DNA of 64,000 bases from Paenibacillus sp. CF384 (lineage in GTDB: Bacteria; Bacillota; Bacilli; Paenibacillales; Paenibacillaceae): the NCBI RefSeq assembly GCF_900106745.1, contig NZ_FNNV01000026.1, positions 1-64,000 of the forward strand, given 5' to 3'. Made by a program: the position numbers and the translations under genes. The notes beneath the pieces are model-generated. The model was not told the DNA's origin and searched no databases. It saw only the letters and a program-made list of their open reading frames with translations. Each line of letters starts with the position of its first letter. Positions within the stretch are counted from its first letter, which is position 1. Shown here piece by piece: positions 9,933 through 19,425 of this stretch.

Positions 9933-11222
9933 ATGCGGAAGCTGCGTGCGGAGCAGTTTGGATTAACACGTAAGGTGGACTACGGCTCACCGGAACAAAA
10001 TGAATCGGTACGTCAAATCGTTGAAGCGGTACGTGCCGAAGGAGACGCGGCCTTGCTGCGATATACCGAGCAGCATGACCGCGTAAAGCTGGATGAGTCG
10101 CAGCTGCGCGTCACAGAGAGCGAGATACAAGCCGCTTATGACCACGTAGACGCTGGTTTTCTAACCGCGATTCGCGAAGCGGCGGCGAACATCCGGAAAT
10201 TCCATGAGAAGCAGATGCGCCAATCTTGGGTGGATGTACAGCCGGACGGTACAATGCTTGGACAAATGCTTAGACCGCTTAAGCGTGTAGGGGTCTATGT
10301 GCCAGGCGGGAAAGCGGCTTATCCGTCTTCGGTGCTGATGAATGTCATTCCGGCACAGGTTGCGGGTGTTCCGGAAATCGTAATGGTGACACCGCCTTCT
10401 ACTGGCGGCAAAACCGGAATCGATCCTTATATTCTTGTAGCGGCTGCTGAAGCGGGCGTGAAGGAAATGTACCGCGTTGGCGGTGCGCAGGCGGTAGCGG
10501 CTCTGGCTTATGGCACAGCGACGATTCCGCCGGTGGATAAGATCTGCGGACCGGGCAACATCTACGTAGCCCTCGCAAAACGCTCGGTTTATGGGGTTGT
10601 CGCGATTGACAGCATCGCAGGTCCGAGCGAGATCGTTGTATTGGCGGACGAGACGGCTGACCCGGCTTACGTGGCCGCGGATTTGCTGTCGCAAGCGGAG
10701 CACGATGAGATGGCGTCCGCGATTCTCGTGACGACATCGGAATCGCTTGGCGATGATGTCGCGATCGAGGTTGAGCGTCAGCTGGCGCTGCTTCCGCGCG
10801 AAGGCACGGCGAGACAGTCCATTGAGGGTTATGGCGCGATTCTGATCGCCGAAACGATGACCGAGGCGATCGATGCGGTGAATCGCATGGCGCCGGAGCA
10901 TTTGGAAATTATGACGGCAGAACCGATGGCGCTGCTCGGCCGAATCGAGAACGCCGGCGCGATCTTCGTCGGACCGTACAGCTCGGAGCCGGTCGGCGAT
11001 TATTATGCCGGTCCGAATCATATTTTGCCAACGAACGGTACGGCTCGCTTCTCGTCTCCTGTGAATGTGGATGACTTCGTGAAGAAGTCGAGCTTGATTT
11101 ACTATAGCAAGGATGCTTTGCTTGCGAACGGCGATAACATTATGACACTTGCCCGCCATGAAGGGCTTGAAGCGCATGCCAGGGCGATCGAAATTCGCTT
11201 GGAGCGGGAGCGTAACGCTTAG
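9933..11222 (+). CDS. hisD: histidinol dehydrogenase
   Basis: Zinc enzyme that oxidises histidinol to histidine with two NAD+. Typical blocks are [20 protein letters not shown] near residue 113, [24 protein letters not shown], the zinc-site region [15 protein letters not shown] and [10 protein letters not shown] prefer ATG 9933 because AAAGGAG lies 11 bases before it; a GTG seven codons upstream (9912) is possible. The length is 429 or 436 residues, normal for HisD. It is third in the operon, after a 76-base gap from hisG. Confidence 0.94.
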   Translation: MRKLRAEQFGLTRKVDYGSPEQNESVRQIVEAVRAEGDAALLRYTEQHDRVKLDESQLRVTESEIQAAYDHVDAGFLTAIREAAANIRKFHEKQMRQSWVDVQPDGTMLGQMLRPLKRVGVYVPGGKAAYPSSVLMNVIPAQVAGVPEIVMVTPPSTGGKTGIDPYILVAAAEAGVKEMYRVGGAQAVAALAYGTATIPPVDKICGPGNIYVALAKRSVYGVVAIDSIAGPSEIVVLADETADPAYVAADLLSQAEHDEMASAILVTTSESLGDDVAIEVERQLALLPREGTARQSIEGYGAILIAETMTEAIDAVNRMAPEHLEIMTAEPMALLGRIENAGAIFVGPYSSEPVGDYYAGPNHILPTNGTARFSSPVNVDDFVKKSSLIYYSKDALLANGDNIMTLARHEGLEAHARAIEIRLERERNA

Positions 11223-11294
11223 CGGCACGCAGCCGCCGTTCGGGCAGCAATCTTCAAAAATATAGGGTAGAGTGGAAAGAAGGATGGATGTTAC

Positions 11295-11897
11295 ATGGCA
11301 GAGAATCTCGCAATCCGCGCGGCCGAAGTTGCGCGTAAGACGAATGAAACGGACATTAAGCTGGCTTTTGGAGTGGACGGAACAGGGATCTCCAAGATCG
11401 ATACCGACGTTCCTTTCCTGAACCACATGCTCGATCTATTCACGAAGCACGGTTTATTCGACCTCACTGTGGAAGCGCGCGGCGACGTAGATATCGACGA
11501 TCATCACACGGTTGAAGACATCGGTATTTGCCTGGGTCAAACACTTCGTGAAGCTGTGGGCGATAAACGCGGCATTAAACGTTATGCTTCCGTGTTCGTA
11601 CCCATGGACGATGCGCTGGCACAGGTGGTCATTGATCTGAGCAACCGTCCGGCTTTCGAATATCGCGCGCAGTATCCGTCCCAGCAAGTGGGCAGCTTCC
11701 AAGTGGAGCTGGTTCACGAGTTTCTGTGGAAGCTGGCGCTCGAAGCGCGCATGAACCTGCATGTTATCGTGCATTACGGCGTGAATACGCATCATATGAT
11801 CGAGGCGGTGTTCAAAGCGCTTGGCCGTGCGCTGGATGAAGCGACTACCATTGACCCGCGCGTGCAAGGAGTGCCTTCGACGAAAGGAGTGCTGTAG
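11295..11897 (+). CDS. hisB: imidazoleglycerol-phosphate dehydratase
   Basis: Mn-dependent dehydratase that converts imidazole glycerol phosphate to imidazole acetol phosphate. The 200 residues form only the dehydratase domain, as is normal in Firmicutes; there is no fused phosphatase. Metal-binding motifs are visible: FLNHMLDLFTKHG near residue 40, DIDDHHTVEDIGICLGQ near 68 and NTHHMIEAVFKALGRAL near the C-terminus. It starts at ATG after AGAAGGATGG and ends one base before hisH. Confidence 0.95.
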   Translation: MAENLAIRAAEVARKTNETDIKLAFGVDGTGISKIDTDVPFLNHMLDLFTKHGLFDLTVEARGDVDIDDHHTVEDIGICLGQTLREAVGDKRGIKRYASVFVPMDDALAQVVIDLSNRPAFEYRAQYPSQQVGSFQVELVHEFLWKLALEARMNLHVIVHYGVNTHHMIEAVFKALGRALDEATTIDPRVQGVPSTKGVL

Positions 11898-11898
11898 G

Positions 11899-12522
11899 AT
11901 GATCGCGATCATCGATTACGGCATGGGCAATCTTCACAGCGTAAGCAAGGCTGTGGAGCGACTTGGGTATGAAGCGGTGATCACCGCTGATGCTCAGGAG
12001 ATCATGGAGGCGGACGGTGCGATTCTGCCGGGTGTTGGCGCCTTCGGCGATGCGATGCAGAACTTGCAGAATACCGGCCTTGAAGAAGTGACACGCTTCT
12101 ACGCCGCATCCGGCAAGCCGCTGCTTGGCATTTGCCTTGGCATGCAGCTGCTGTTCAGCGAGAGCGAGGAGTACGGACAGCATCAGGGCTTGGGGCTGCT
12201 GCCCGGCAGCGTCATCCGCTTCCGCGGAGACTTCAAGGTGCCGCATATGGGCTGGAACAAGCTGACGTTTAAGCAGGGGAGTCCGCTGTTTAAAGGGCTG
12301 GAGGAAGGACATGTCTACTTCGTGCATTCCTTCCATGCCAAGCCGCAGCGCAGCGATGATCTGCTTGCGATTACGGACTATAACGGTCCGGTTACCGCGA
12401 TTGTCGGCAGAGGCAATGTGTACGGCATGCAGTTCCATCCGGAGAAAAGCGGCGAGCTCGGCATGAGCCTGCTGCGGAATTTTCTCGCATTGACGACAGA
12501 TTCACGTGAAACTACTCGCTAG
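11899..12522 (+). CDS. hisH: imidazole glycerol phosphate synthase, glutaminase subunit
   Basis: Class I glutamine amidotransferase that supplies ammonia to HisF. It begins MIAIIDYGMGNLHS, has the nucleophile cysteine in LLGICLGMQLLF near residue 80, and the His-Glu pair in GMQFHPEKSG near 185. I chose ATG 11899, which matches the normal HisH N-terminus and follows AAAGGAG; the longer upstream reading frame overlaps hisB. The length is 207 residues. The next gene is hisF, with no hisA between them. Confidence 0.95.
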   Translation: MIAIIDYGMGNLHSVSKAVERLGYEAVITADAQEIMEADGAILPGVGAFGDAMQNLQNTGLEEVTRFYAASGKPLLGICLGMQLLFSESEEYGQHQGLGLLPGSVIRFRGDFKVPHMGWNKLTFKQGSPLFKGLEEGHVYFVHSFHAKPQRSDDLLAITDYNGPVTAIVGRGNVYGMQFHPEKSGELGMSLLRNFLALTTDSRETTR

Positions 12523-12570
12523 GTAGGAGTGGTCTACTATATCTCAAGCTAGAAGGGAGGCGGCATTCGG

Positions 12571-13329
12571 ATGCTGGCCAAACGAATTATTCCATGTCTG
12601 GACGTGAAGGACGGCCGAGTTGTAAAAGGAGTCAACTTTGTCAACTTGCGCGATGCAGGCGATCCTGTTGAGCTTGCGGCCATTTACGACAAGGAAGGCG
12701 CGGACGAGCTTGTTTTCCTTGATATCTCCGCTTCGGTTGAAGGCAGAGCGACGATGATCGAGGTCGTCAAACGAACAGCCGGCGAAATCACGATACCTTT
12801 TACGGTAGGCGGCGGCATTTCTCACGTCGATGATATGAAGCGTCTGCTTCGCGCCGGAGCCGACAAGATTGGCATCAATACGGCAGCGGTGAAGAACCCG
12901 TCGCTTGTGAAGGACGGGGCTCGGAAGTTCGGTTCCCAGTGTATCGTGGTTGCGATCGATGCCAAGTTCAATCCGGCTTGGGGCGAATGGGAAGTATATA
13001 CGCACGGCGGTCGTACAGCGACAGGTATTAAGGCGCTTGCTTGGGTGAAGGAAGTGGAATCGCTTGGAGCGGGTGAGATTTTGCTTACAAGCATGGATGC
13101 GGACGGTACGAAGGACGGCTTTGATATTAAGTTGACTCAAGCGGTATCGCAGTCCATCGGTATTCCGGTTATCGCTTCCGGCGGTGCTGGCAAGGTAGAG
13201 CATTTCTACGATGTATTTCAGCAGGGTCATGCGGATGCGGGTCTTGCAGCAACGATTTTTCATTATAAAGAATTGACGATCCGCGATGTGAAGGATGACT
13301 TGCGGCTGAAAGGAGTCGAGATCAGGTGA
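12571..13329 (+). CDS. hisF: imidazole glycerol phosphate synthase, cyclase subunit
   Basis: TIM-barrel cyclase that partners HisH to make imidazole glycerol phosphate and AICAR. The start [20 protein letters not shown] is diagnostic and carries catalytic Asp11; the second acid is in [10 protein letters not shown] near residue 130, with phosphate-binding glycines in FTVGGGIS and IASGGAG. The 252 residues are normal. This is clearly HisF, not the related HisA, which is missing here. AGGGAGG precedes the ATG. The end overlaps hisI by four bases. Confidence 0.96.
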   Translation: MLAKRIIPCLDVKDGRVVKGVNFVNLRDAGDPVELAAIYDKEGADELVFLDISASVEGRATMIEVVKRTAGEITIPFTVGGGISHVDDMKRLLRAGADKIGINTAAVKNPSLVKDGARKFGSQCIVVAIDAKFNPAWGEWEVYTHGGRTATGIKALAWVKEVESLGAGEILLTSMDADGTKDGFDIKLTQAVSQSIGIPVIASGGAGKVEHFYDVFQQGHADAGLAATIFHYKELTIRDVKDDLRLKGVEIR

Positions 13330-14009
13330 GTACTGGACAAGGATTAGAGACAGCTGCTGCAGCGATCAAATGGAATGAGGCCGGCCTCGTCCCGGCAATC
13401 GTGCAGGATGCCAATAGCAAAGAAGTTCTTATGATGGCTTATATGAATGAGGAGTCGCTTGGTCGTTCGATCGCGACGGGCGAGACATGGTTCTGGAGCC
13501 GTTCGCGCGGCGAATTGTGGAACAAAGGAGCGACAAGCGGCCATACGCAGCGAATCGTCTCCATGCATTACGATTGCGATGGCGACACCCTGCTGCTTCG
13601 CGTCGAGCAGACCGGACCGGCTTGTCACACAGGCTCGTACAGCTGCTTCACGAATGAAGTGACGGGCATTCAAGGTGTTGACGAGCATGCGACAACGCTG
13701 ACAAGCGACCGATTCGCGATGCTGAATCAGCTCGAAGCCATAATCGCACAGCGTTACACAGAACGTCCGGAAGGTGCGTATACAACGTATCTGTTCGAGA
13801 AGGGCGTCGACAAGATCTTGAAGAAGGTCGGCGAAGAGTCGGCAGAAGTCATTATTGCAGCTAAGAACAAAGACAATGATGAGCTGCGCTGTGAAACGAG
13901 CGATCTAATCTTCCATTTGATGGTGCTGCTTCGCGAGCGCGGCTTGTCCTTGGACGAGGTCATGGCTGAGCTTGGTCGTCGTCACAACAAATCCAAACAA
14001 CCGAAGTAA
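13326..14009 (+). CDS. hisI: bifunctional phosphoribosyl-AMP cyclohydrolase / phosphoribosyl-ATP pyrophosphatase
   Basis: Fused HisI-HisE that catalyses the second and third steps of histidine synthesis. The N-terminal cyclohydrolase (about 15-115) shows [19 protein letters not shown], the zinc ligand region DCDGDTLLL and [11 protein letters not shown]. The C-terminal pyrophosphatase (about 135-225) shows [14 protein letters not shown] and [11 protein letters not shown]. It begins with GTG overlapping the hisF stop as GTGA. It is the last his gene. Confidence 0.94.
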   Translation: MSTGQGLETAAAAIKWNEAGLVPAIVQDANSKEVLMMAYMNEESLGRSIATGETWFWSRSRGELWNKGATSGHTQRIVSMHYDCDGDTLLLRVEQTGPACHTGSYSCFTNEVTGIQGVDEHATTLTSDRFAMLNQLEAIIAQRYTERPEGAYTTYLFEKGVDKILKKVGEESAEVIIAAKNKDNDELRCETSDLIFHLMVLLRERGLSLDEVMAELGRRHNKSKQPK

Positions 14010-14030
14010 GTGCTTACGCGGCTGTATAAG

Positions 14031-14070
14031 GAACCGAGCCTGATTGTCAGAGCTCGGTTCTACGCCGTTT
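14031..14070 (+). terminator. probable terminator of the his operon
   Basis: Stem GAACCGAGC / GCTCGGTTC with a 12-base loop, followed by a weak, interrupted T-rich tail ending TTTT. It lies 21 bases after hisI. The poor T tract lowers confidence. Confidence 0.55.
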
Positions 14071-14177
14071 TGCCATAAAACGTTCATAAATCGGGACAAA
14101 CCGCGCTAGCTGTTGAAAGATGCCGAGAACGTGCAATTGTTGCGGATAATGGGTCTTTTTGCGCATTTGATCGTTTT

Positions 14178-14205
14178 TTGAAATATTACGAATTCCATGT
14201 ATAAT
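14178..14205 (+). promoter_or_regulatory. sigma-A promoter of prs
   Basis: TTGAAA (14178-14183), a 16-base spacer and a consensus TATAAT (14200-14205), about 72 bases before the prs start. Confidence 0.7.
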
Positions 14206-14277
14206 GAATGGTGTCGAATCAAGCGGTGTTTTTGATGCATGTAAATAAAAAGTGGTCTAATCGCTCAGGAGGGTATT

Positions 14278-15231
14278 ATGTTGTTTAGCGACAAGCTGCG
14301 TATTTTCTCGGGGTCCTCGAATCCCAAACTTGCGGAACGGATCTGCGAGAATCTAGGTATGGAGCTCGGAAAAATCAAAGTGTCTCGTTTCAAAAGCGGT
14401 GAAATTTATGTTCACTACGAGGAAACCATCCGTAACTGTGATGTATTCCTTGTGCAGTCGTTCTCACATCCGATCAATGATCATTTTGTCGAATTGCTCG
14501 TCATGATCGATGCGGCGAAGCGTGCTTCCGCGCGTACCGTCAACATCATCGTGCCGTACTATGGTTACGCACGCCAAGAGCGCAAAGCGGCTCCGCGTGA
14601 ACCGATCTCGGCTAAAATGCTTGCGGACGTACTGACGACCGTTGGTGCAAACCGCGTGATTACGATTGATCTGCACGCACCGGCGATCCAGGGCTTCTTC
14701 AATATCCCAGTGGATCATCTGACTGGCCTAGATCTAATCAGTGATTACTTGAAATCGAAGAACATTAAGAATCCGATTGTAGTATCTCCGGATGCGGGCC
14801 GTGCCTCGACTGCCGAGAAGCTGGCTAACTATCTGGATGCACCGTTCGCGATTATGATTAAGAAACGTCCGGCACACAATGAATCCGTCATAACGCATGT
14901 TATCGGTGATGTAGAAGGCCAGACTCCAATAATTATCGAGGACTTGATTGATACGGGCACGACAATCGTCAATGTTGTGGAAGGTCTCAAAGAACGCGGC
15001 GCTGAAGATGTGTACGTGTGCGCAACGCACCCGCTCTTCTCCGGCCCTGCAGTGCAGCGATTAGACCATCCGAATATTAAAGAAGTCGTAGTAACGGACT
15101 CTATTGCGCTGCCGGAGAAGTGTTCCGACCGCTTTACCGTATTGTCTGTAGCGCCAATCTTAGCCGAAACGACGCGCATTATCATTGAAGGCGGCTCCAT
15201 CAGCACGCTCTTCAAAAATGCCGGAATCTAG
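14278..15231 (+). CDS. prs: ribose-phosphate pyrophosphokinase (PRPP synthetase)
   Basis: Makes PRPP from ribose 5-phosphate and ATP. The 317 residues show the ATP-site loop ARQERKAAPREPISAK near residue 98, the metal region ITIDLHAPAIQGFF, VSPDAGRAS and the PRPP loop IIEDLIDTGTTIV near 222. Some positions differ from the housekeeping enzyme, for instance KKRPAHNESV in the flexible loop and DTGTT rather than DTAGT in the PRPP loop. The usual bacterial prs lies next to glmU, so this may be a second copy. It follows the his operon, whose first step uses PRPP. A GGAGGG RBS lies before the ATG. Confidence 0.9.
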   Translation: MLFSDKLRIFSGSSNPKLAERICENLGMELGKIKVSRFKSGEIYVHYEETIRNCDVFLVQSFSHPINDHFVELLVMIDAAKRASARTVNIIVPYYGYARQERKAAPREPISAKMLADVLTTVGANRVITIDLHAPAIQGFFNIPVDHLTGLDLISDYLKSKNIKNPIVVSPDAGRASTAEKLANYLDAPFAIMIKKRPAHNESVITHVIGDVEGQTPIIIEDLIDTGTTIVNVVEGLKERGAEDVYVCATHPLFSGPAVQRLDHPNIKEVVVTDSIALPEKCSDRFTVLSVAPILAETTRIIIEGGSISTLFKNAGI

Positions 15232-15264
15232 GCAATATACGGCCTGTACGTTAGGCTAAACTCC

Positions 15265-15292
15265 GAAATCGCGGGCGAATGCCCGCGATTTC
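15265..15292. terminator. perfect 12-bp hairpin after prs
   Basis: GAAATCGCGGGC / GCCCGCGATTTC with a GAAT loop, 34 bases after prs. There is no T tract on the + side, so it may act in RNA stability or as an imperfect terminator. Confidence 0.5.
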
Positions 15293-15327
15293 CCACATAT
15301 TCTTTCGTGTATGGATAGGCCGCGCTA

Positions 15328-15336
15328 TGGTATAAT
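15328..15336 (+). promoter_or_regulatory. extended -10 promoter before the TPR gene
   Basis: TGGTATAAT, an extended -10 element with no good -35, about 40 bases before the start of the TPR-protein gene. Confidence 0.55.
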
Positions 15337-15374
15337 CGTAGAATATTTGATGTACCGGGGAGGTGCCTTTTGTT

Positions 15375-17117
15375 ATGAAAGAAAAGAAAATTGCGGTAGC
15401 CAGCCACAGCACGAAAGTCATTCCGATACAATGGGACGCAACCTTCTTCTTCGAGCGAGCGGTTCGGTCGATGGATCGTTATCATTATGACAAGGCACTG
15501 AAGTATTTCCGCCGCGCGGCCGAGTATGAACCGGATAATCCGGTGAATCATTGCAATATGGCCGGCATTTTGTCAGAAATGGGCAATTACGAGGAATCGA
15601 ATCGAATCTTGTCGTCGATCGTGAACGAGCTCGATCCGGAGATGACGGAATGCCATTTCTATATGGCGAACAATTTCGCCAACATGGAGAATTACGAAGC
15701 CGCCGAGGATTCGCTCGTGAAATACCTGGAGGAAGATCCCGAAGGGCAATTTCTCGATGAAGCGGAAGAAATGATGGAGCTGCTCCACTTTGAGCTGGAG
15801 CGTCCGATGAAGCTGGCTTATATTAAGGCGCGCGAAGGATTCTTCGAACATGACCGTGCAAGGTCCATGCTTGAAGAAGGCAAGTTTGTTGAAGCGGTGC
15901 GATTGCTGGAGAGTATTGTCGAGAAGAACGGCGAATTTCTTGCGGCTCGCAACAATCTAGCGTTAGCCTACTACTATATGGGTATTTTCGACAAAGCGAT
16001 GGTCACGATTCATCAGGTGCTGGACATTGAACCGGGCAATTTGCATGCGCTGTGCAACCTGGCAATCTTCCATCAGCATGAAGGTGATCAGGAACAGCTG
16101 AAACCGTTAGTGGAGCTGCTTTGCAAAACCGTGCCATTCCATCAGGAGCATGTGTTTAAGCTAGCTACAACAATGGGTATTCTAGGGGAACACGGCGAGG
16201 CGTACCGTCACTTCATTCGTCTGCTTAAGGACAATGCGCTGAAGTCTGATCCGTGTCTCTACCACTATGCGGCCGTTGCGGCTTGCAATATGGGGCGTTA
16301 CGAAGAGGCTAAGAAGCTGTGGCATCAGGTCAGTAAGCTGGACAGCGAGTCGCATGTGCCGGGCTACTATCTGGAGCAGCTTTCGCTTATGGAGAAGGGT
16401 TTGAATGCGGCGCCTACGAGCTACCATTATCACCTGCCCTTCGAAGAGCAGTTCAAGCTGTGGGAGAAATCGACCGAAGCACTGCCTGATCATATGAAGC
16501 GGGATCCGCTTGTTCGTTCTTCGTTCTTCTGGGCGCTGCGTCATGGCGACAGACACACGAAGCTGCAGGTTATCCAAGCTCTCGGTATGATTGCCGATAA
16601 TGAAGTGAAGGATGCGCTGCGTGATTTTATCGTAGAGCCGCAGGAAGACGACTACTTGAAACGAATTGCCATCTTCGTGCTTCGTTCCATCGGCGTGCAT
16701 GAATCGCTTAAAGCGGTGCTTGAAGGCAAAGAAACGGTTATCGAACATAGCCGGATGCCCTCGAGACTTCCGATTTGGGAGGATAAATGGCAGTCGGTGC
16801 TTGAAGCGGCATTGCAGCGGATGAACAAGCATTATGACCTCGTTCAGCAGCATGATTTGCTGACGCTATGGATTGAGTTTCTTTCGCGGATATATCCCAA
16901 TGTGCCGAAGCTTGGCAAAGTGGAAGGCTGGGCTGCTGCGCTTGAGTATTTGACGGCCAAAATGCACCGGAGAGAAATTTCCTACCACGAGGTATCGCAG
17001 CGGTATGGGACGTCGATAGCAACGGTTAGCAAATGCGCCAAGCGCATTGATGAAATATGCGGCATTAAAGAAAAAATGAGAATGACATTCCCGGGACTTG
17101 CGGAACATCGCGACTAG
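15375..17117 (+). CDS. tetratricopeptide-repeat protein (YvcD-like) with C-terminal HTH-like end
   Basis: A 580-residue soluble protein built from tetratricopeptide repeats. Repeats are clear at about 35-105 (ALKYFRRAAEYEPDNPVNHC and its neighbours), 160-230 and 270-330, and the middle looks like HEAT-type helical sequence near 390-440. The last 60 residues (YHEVSQRYGTSIATVSKCAK) look like a helix-turn-helix. I chose ATG 15375 because GGGGAGGTG lies 10 bases before it; a GTG four codons upstream (15363) overlaps that RBS. A TPR gene (yvcD) sits before trxB in Bacillus subtilis as well. Partners and function are unknown. Confidence 0.75.
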   Translation: MKEKKIAVASHSTKVIPIQWDATFFFERAVRSMDRYHYDKALKYFRRAAEYEPDNPVNHCNMAGILSEMGNYEESNRILSSIVNELDPEMTECHFYMANNFANMENYEAAEDSLVKYLEEDPEGQFLDEAEEMMELLHFELERPMKLAYIKAREGFFEHDRARSMLEEGKFVEAVRLLESIVEKNGEFLAARNNLALAYYYMGIFDKAMVTIHQVLDIEPGNLHALCNLAIFHQHEGDQEQLKPLVELLCKTVPFHQEHVFKLATTMGILGEHGEAYRHFIRLLKDNALKSDPCLYHYAAVAACNMGRYEEAKKLWHQVSKLDSESHVPGYYLEQLSLMEKGLNAAPTSYHYHLPFEEQFKLWEKSTEALPDHMKRDPLVRSSFFWALRHGDRHTKLQVIQALGMIADNEVKDALRDFIVEPQEDDYLKRIAIFVLRSIGVHESLKAVLEGKETVIEHSRMPSRLPIWEDKWQSVLEAALQRMNKHYDLVQQHDLLTLWIEFLSRIYPNVPKLGKVEGWAAALEYLTAKMHRREISYHEVSQRYGTSIATVSKCAKRIDEICGIKEKMRMTFPGLAEHRD

Positions 17118-17145
17118 GGGAGTCCATGCTTAGGAGGTAACATCT

Positions 17146-18093
17146 GTGCATAAAGCAATTATTATCGGAACAGGCCCTGCAGGGCTGACAGCCGCGATCT
17201 ACTTGGCTCGTGCCAACATGAACCCGCTTATTATTGAAGGTCCTGAGCCGGGCGGACAATTGACGACAACGACAGAGGTTGAGAACTTCCCGGGTTTCCC
17301 TGATGGCATTATGGGCCCTGATCTGATGGCCAACATGCGTAAGCAAGCGGAGCGCTTCGGTGCGGAATTCCGCACTGGCTGGGTCAATTCGGTCGATACT
17401 TCGAAGCGTCCATTCACGCTTCAAGTGGAGGGCCAAGGCGAGCTGCAAGCGGAATCCCTTATTATCTCTACAGGTGCTTCGGCCAAATACCTCGGTATTG
17501 CGAATGAGCGCGAGAATGTTGGACGCGGCGTAAGCACATGCGCAACCTGTGACGGATTCTTCTTCCGCGGTAAGAAAATTATCGTGGTAGGCGGCGGCGA
17601 CTCCGCTATGGAAGAAGCGAATTTCTTGACGCGTTTCGCTTCGGAGGTTGTACTCGTTCACCGCCGTCCAGAAATGCGCGCATCCAAGATCATGCAGGAT
17701 CGTGCGCGCGAGAACAGCAAGATCAGTTGGGCGCTTGACCGCACACCGCTGGAAGTTGTCGCGAATGACATGGCTGTAACCGGCCTTAAAGTGCGCAATA
17801 ACCAAACAGGGGAAGAAGAAGTGATCGAAACAAACGGGATCTTCGTAGCGATCGGCCACACGCCGAACACGAAATTCCTCGGCGGCCAGTTGGAAACAGA
17901 TGAGACAGGCTATCTGATCGTGAAGCCGGGTACATCCGAAACGAACATTCCCGGCATCTTCGCTTGCGGCGATGTACAGGACAACAAGTACCGCCAAGCG
18001 ATTACGGCAGCGGGAAGCGGCTGTATGGCTGCACTGGATTGTGAGAAATTCATTGAAGGTCATGCCGTGCATGACTGGAGTCAATCGGTATAA
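17146..18093 (+). CDS. trxB: thioredoxin-disulfide reductase
   Basis: FAD/NADPH enzyme that reduces thioredoxin. The FAD-binding GTGPAGLTAAIYLARAN is at residues 8-24, the redox-active motif CATC is in STCATCDGFFFRGK near 130, the NADPH-binding GGGDSAMEEA near 150, and the second FAD motif GIFACGDVQD near 280. The 315 residues are normal. It starts at GTG with TAGGAGG upstream, 28 bases after the TPR gene, and ends before a strong terminator. Confidence 0.96.
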   Translation: MHKAIIIGTGPAGLTAAIYLARANMNPLIIEGPEPGGQLTTTTEVENFPGFPDGIMGPDLMANMRKQAERFGAEFRTGWVNSVDTSKRPFTLQVEGQGELQAESLIISTGASAKYLGIANERENVGRGVSTCATCDGFFFRGKKIIVVGGGDSAMEEANFLTRFASEVVLVHRRPEMRASKIMQDRARENSKISWALDRTPLEVVANDMAVTGLKVRNNQTGEEEVIETNGIFVAIGHTPNTKFLGGQLETDETGYLIVKPGTSETNIPGIFACGDVQDNKYRQAITAAGSGCMAALDCEKFIEGHAVHDWSQSV

Positions 18094-18148
18094 TAGCAAG
18101 CTGTAAGCTGCATCAAGAGTGGTTCTGCACAAGTGAATGACGTATGGA

Positions 18149-18186
18149 TGACGCTGTCCGTAGCAACGGACAGCGTCACTTCTTGT
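18149..18186 (+). terminator. terminator of trxB
   Basis: A 13-bp perfect stem TGACGCTGTCCGT / ACGGACAGCGTCA with a 4-base loop, followed by CTTCTTGTT. Confidence 0.75.
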
Positions 18187-18442
18187 TAGCGCGGCTGGGC
18201 AGTTTCATCCTTTATATTATTACGCCTAAGACCCGATATTTTCACGTGAAAGAGCGAGCTTTGAAATACAAGAAAGTATAGGTCTCACTCTACACTCACC
18301 TTGTATTTCTACGGAATGAAACGCGCTGCGCCATCAATGGGATGGCGGCAGCCGTTTCACCTTGACCAGTTGGAAGCGTTCGCTTATAGTTTAGTTGGAA
18401 CAGAAGTAACCCCAGATCCTTATATTATAGAGGTGGCCTATT
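18187..18442. other. trxB-glcK intergenic region with two large inverted repeats
   Basis: No gene is visible. Two inverted repeats stand out. GAAATACAAG (18263-18272) has its exact inverse at 18300-18309. A longer imperfect stem spans 18317-18359, with arms beginning TGAAACGCGCTGCGCCATC and ending in the complementary GATGGCGGCAGCCGTTTCA. They may form RNA structure in the glcK leader or act as operator sites. Confidence 0.5.
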
Positions 18443-19393
18443 ATGTCTGAGAAAATAGTCGTTGGTGTAGATATTGGCGGTACAACAATTAAAGTTGGTA
18501 TTTGCAGTATGGAAGGCGCATTGTTGCATACGTTTGAAGGAGCAACTGAAGTTGAGAAAGGCTCTGACGTCGTTTGCGCGAATATCGCTGACTATGCCAA
18601 GCTGATCGTTGAACAGTCCCCATTCACATGGGAGCAAGTAGAAGGCGTAGGCATCGGTATTGCTGGTTTCCTCGATATCCCGAACGGGATCGTGAAGCAG
18701 TCGGTTAATCTGTTCTTTGATCATGTTCCTCTGAAAGCCATTCTTGAAGAGAAGCTTGGTAAAAAAGTACTAGTCAATAATGACGCAAACGTGGCAGCGC
18801 TTGGCGAAGCATGGGCGGGAGCAGGCCGTAATATTTCGGATTGCGTATGCTACACGCTTGGAACAGGCGTTGGCGGCGGTGTAATTATAAACGGTAAAAT
18901 CGTAGAAGGTTTCGCAGGCATGGCCGGCGAGCTGGGTCATATTCCGATCGTGCCGGATCTCGAAGCGATTCAATGCGGCTGCGGCAGAATGGGCTGCTTG
19001 GAGACGGTTTCTTCCGCAACGGGTATTATCCGTATGGCGAAAGATGCTGTCGAACGTGGAGATCGCACTTCGCTTTCGTTCGTAACGAACATTATGGCGA
19101 AGGATGTCGTAGATGCAGCGAAAGCCGGCGATGAAGTAGCGGCTCGTATCGTTGCTCGCGCAGCTCATTACTTGGGTAAGTCGATGGCTACCGTAGCGGT
19201 TGTTCTTAATCCGCAGCGTTTCATCATCGGCGGCGGCGTATCCAAAGCAGGCGAGTTCCTGTTTGAACAAATTCGTGAAGCATTCAAGAAGTCAGCTCCA
19301 GAAATGGCGCAAGAGGGCGTTGAGATCGTACCGGCTATTCTTGGTAACGATGCAGGCGTTGTCGGCGCAGCAGGTCTAATTATTCGCGCGTAG
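18443..19393 (+). CDS. glcK: ROK-family glucokinase
   Basis: Phosphorylates glucose to glucose 6-phosphate with ATP. The ROK fold shows the N-terminal phosphate loop [13 protein letters not shown] (7-19), the catalytic region [12 protein letters not shown] near residue 112, the glycine-rich [17 protein letters not shown], and the zinc motif [10 protein letters not shown] near 176, preceded by GELGHI. The 316 residues match the Bacillus GlcK type. It follows an AGAGGTGG RBS and is followed 32 bases later by rapZ. The ROK family also includes mannokinases and regulators; no DNA-binding domain is present. Confidence 0.92.
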   Translation: MSEKIVVGVDIGGTTIKVGICSMEGALLHTFEGATEVEKGSDVVCANIADYAKLIVEQSPFTWEQVEGVGIGIAGFLDIPNGIVKQSVNLFFDHVPLKAILEEKLGKKVLVNNDANVAALGEAWAGAGRNISDCVCYTLGTGVGGGVIINGKIVEGFAGMAGELGHIPIVPDLEAIQCGCGRMGCLETVSSATGIIRMAKDAVERGDRTSLSFVTNIMAKDVVDAAKAGDEVAARIVARAAHYLGKSMATVAVVLNPQRFIIGGGVSKAGEFLFEQIREAFKKSAPEMAQEGVEIVPAILGNDAGVVGAAGLIIRA

Positions 19394-19425
19394 AACGTCA
19401 TGGTAGACGGTGGGGGGGATTGAGT

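Noticed and set aside
10161-11426. 421-codon minus-strand frame opposite hisD
   Set aside because: Antisense to hisD and the hisB start; rich in Arg and His, with no domain.
12571-13329. Possibility that the TIM-barrel gene after hisH is hisA or a HisA/HisF fusion
   Set aside because: The N-terminus [16 protein letters not shown] and the 252-residue length are those of HisF alone.
17065-18132. 355-codon minus-strand frame opposite trxB
   Set aside because: Antisense to a clear thioredoxin reductase gene; no RBS or known motif.
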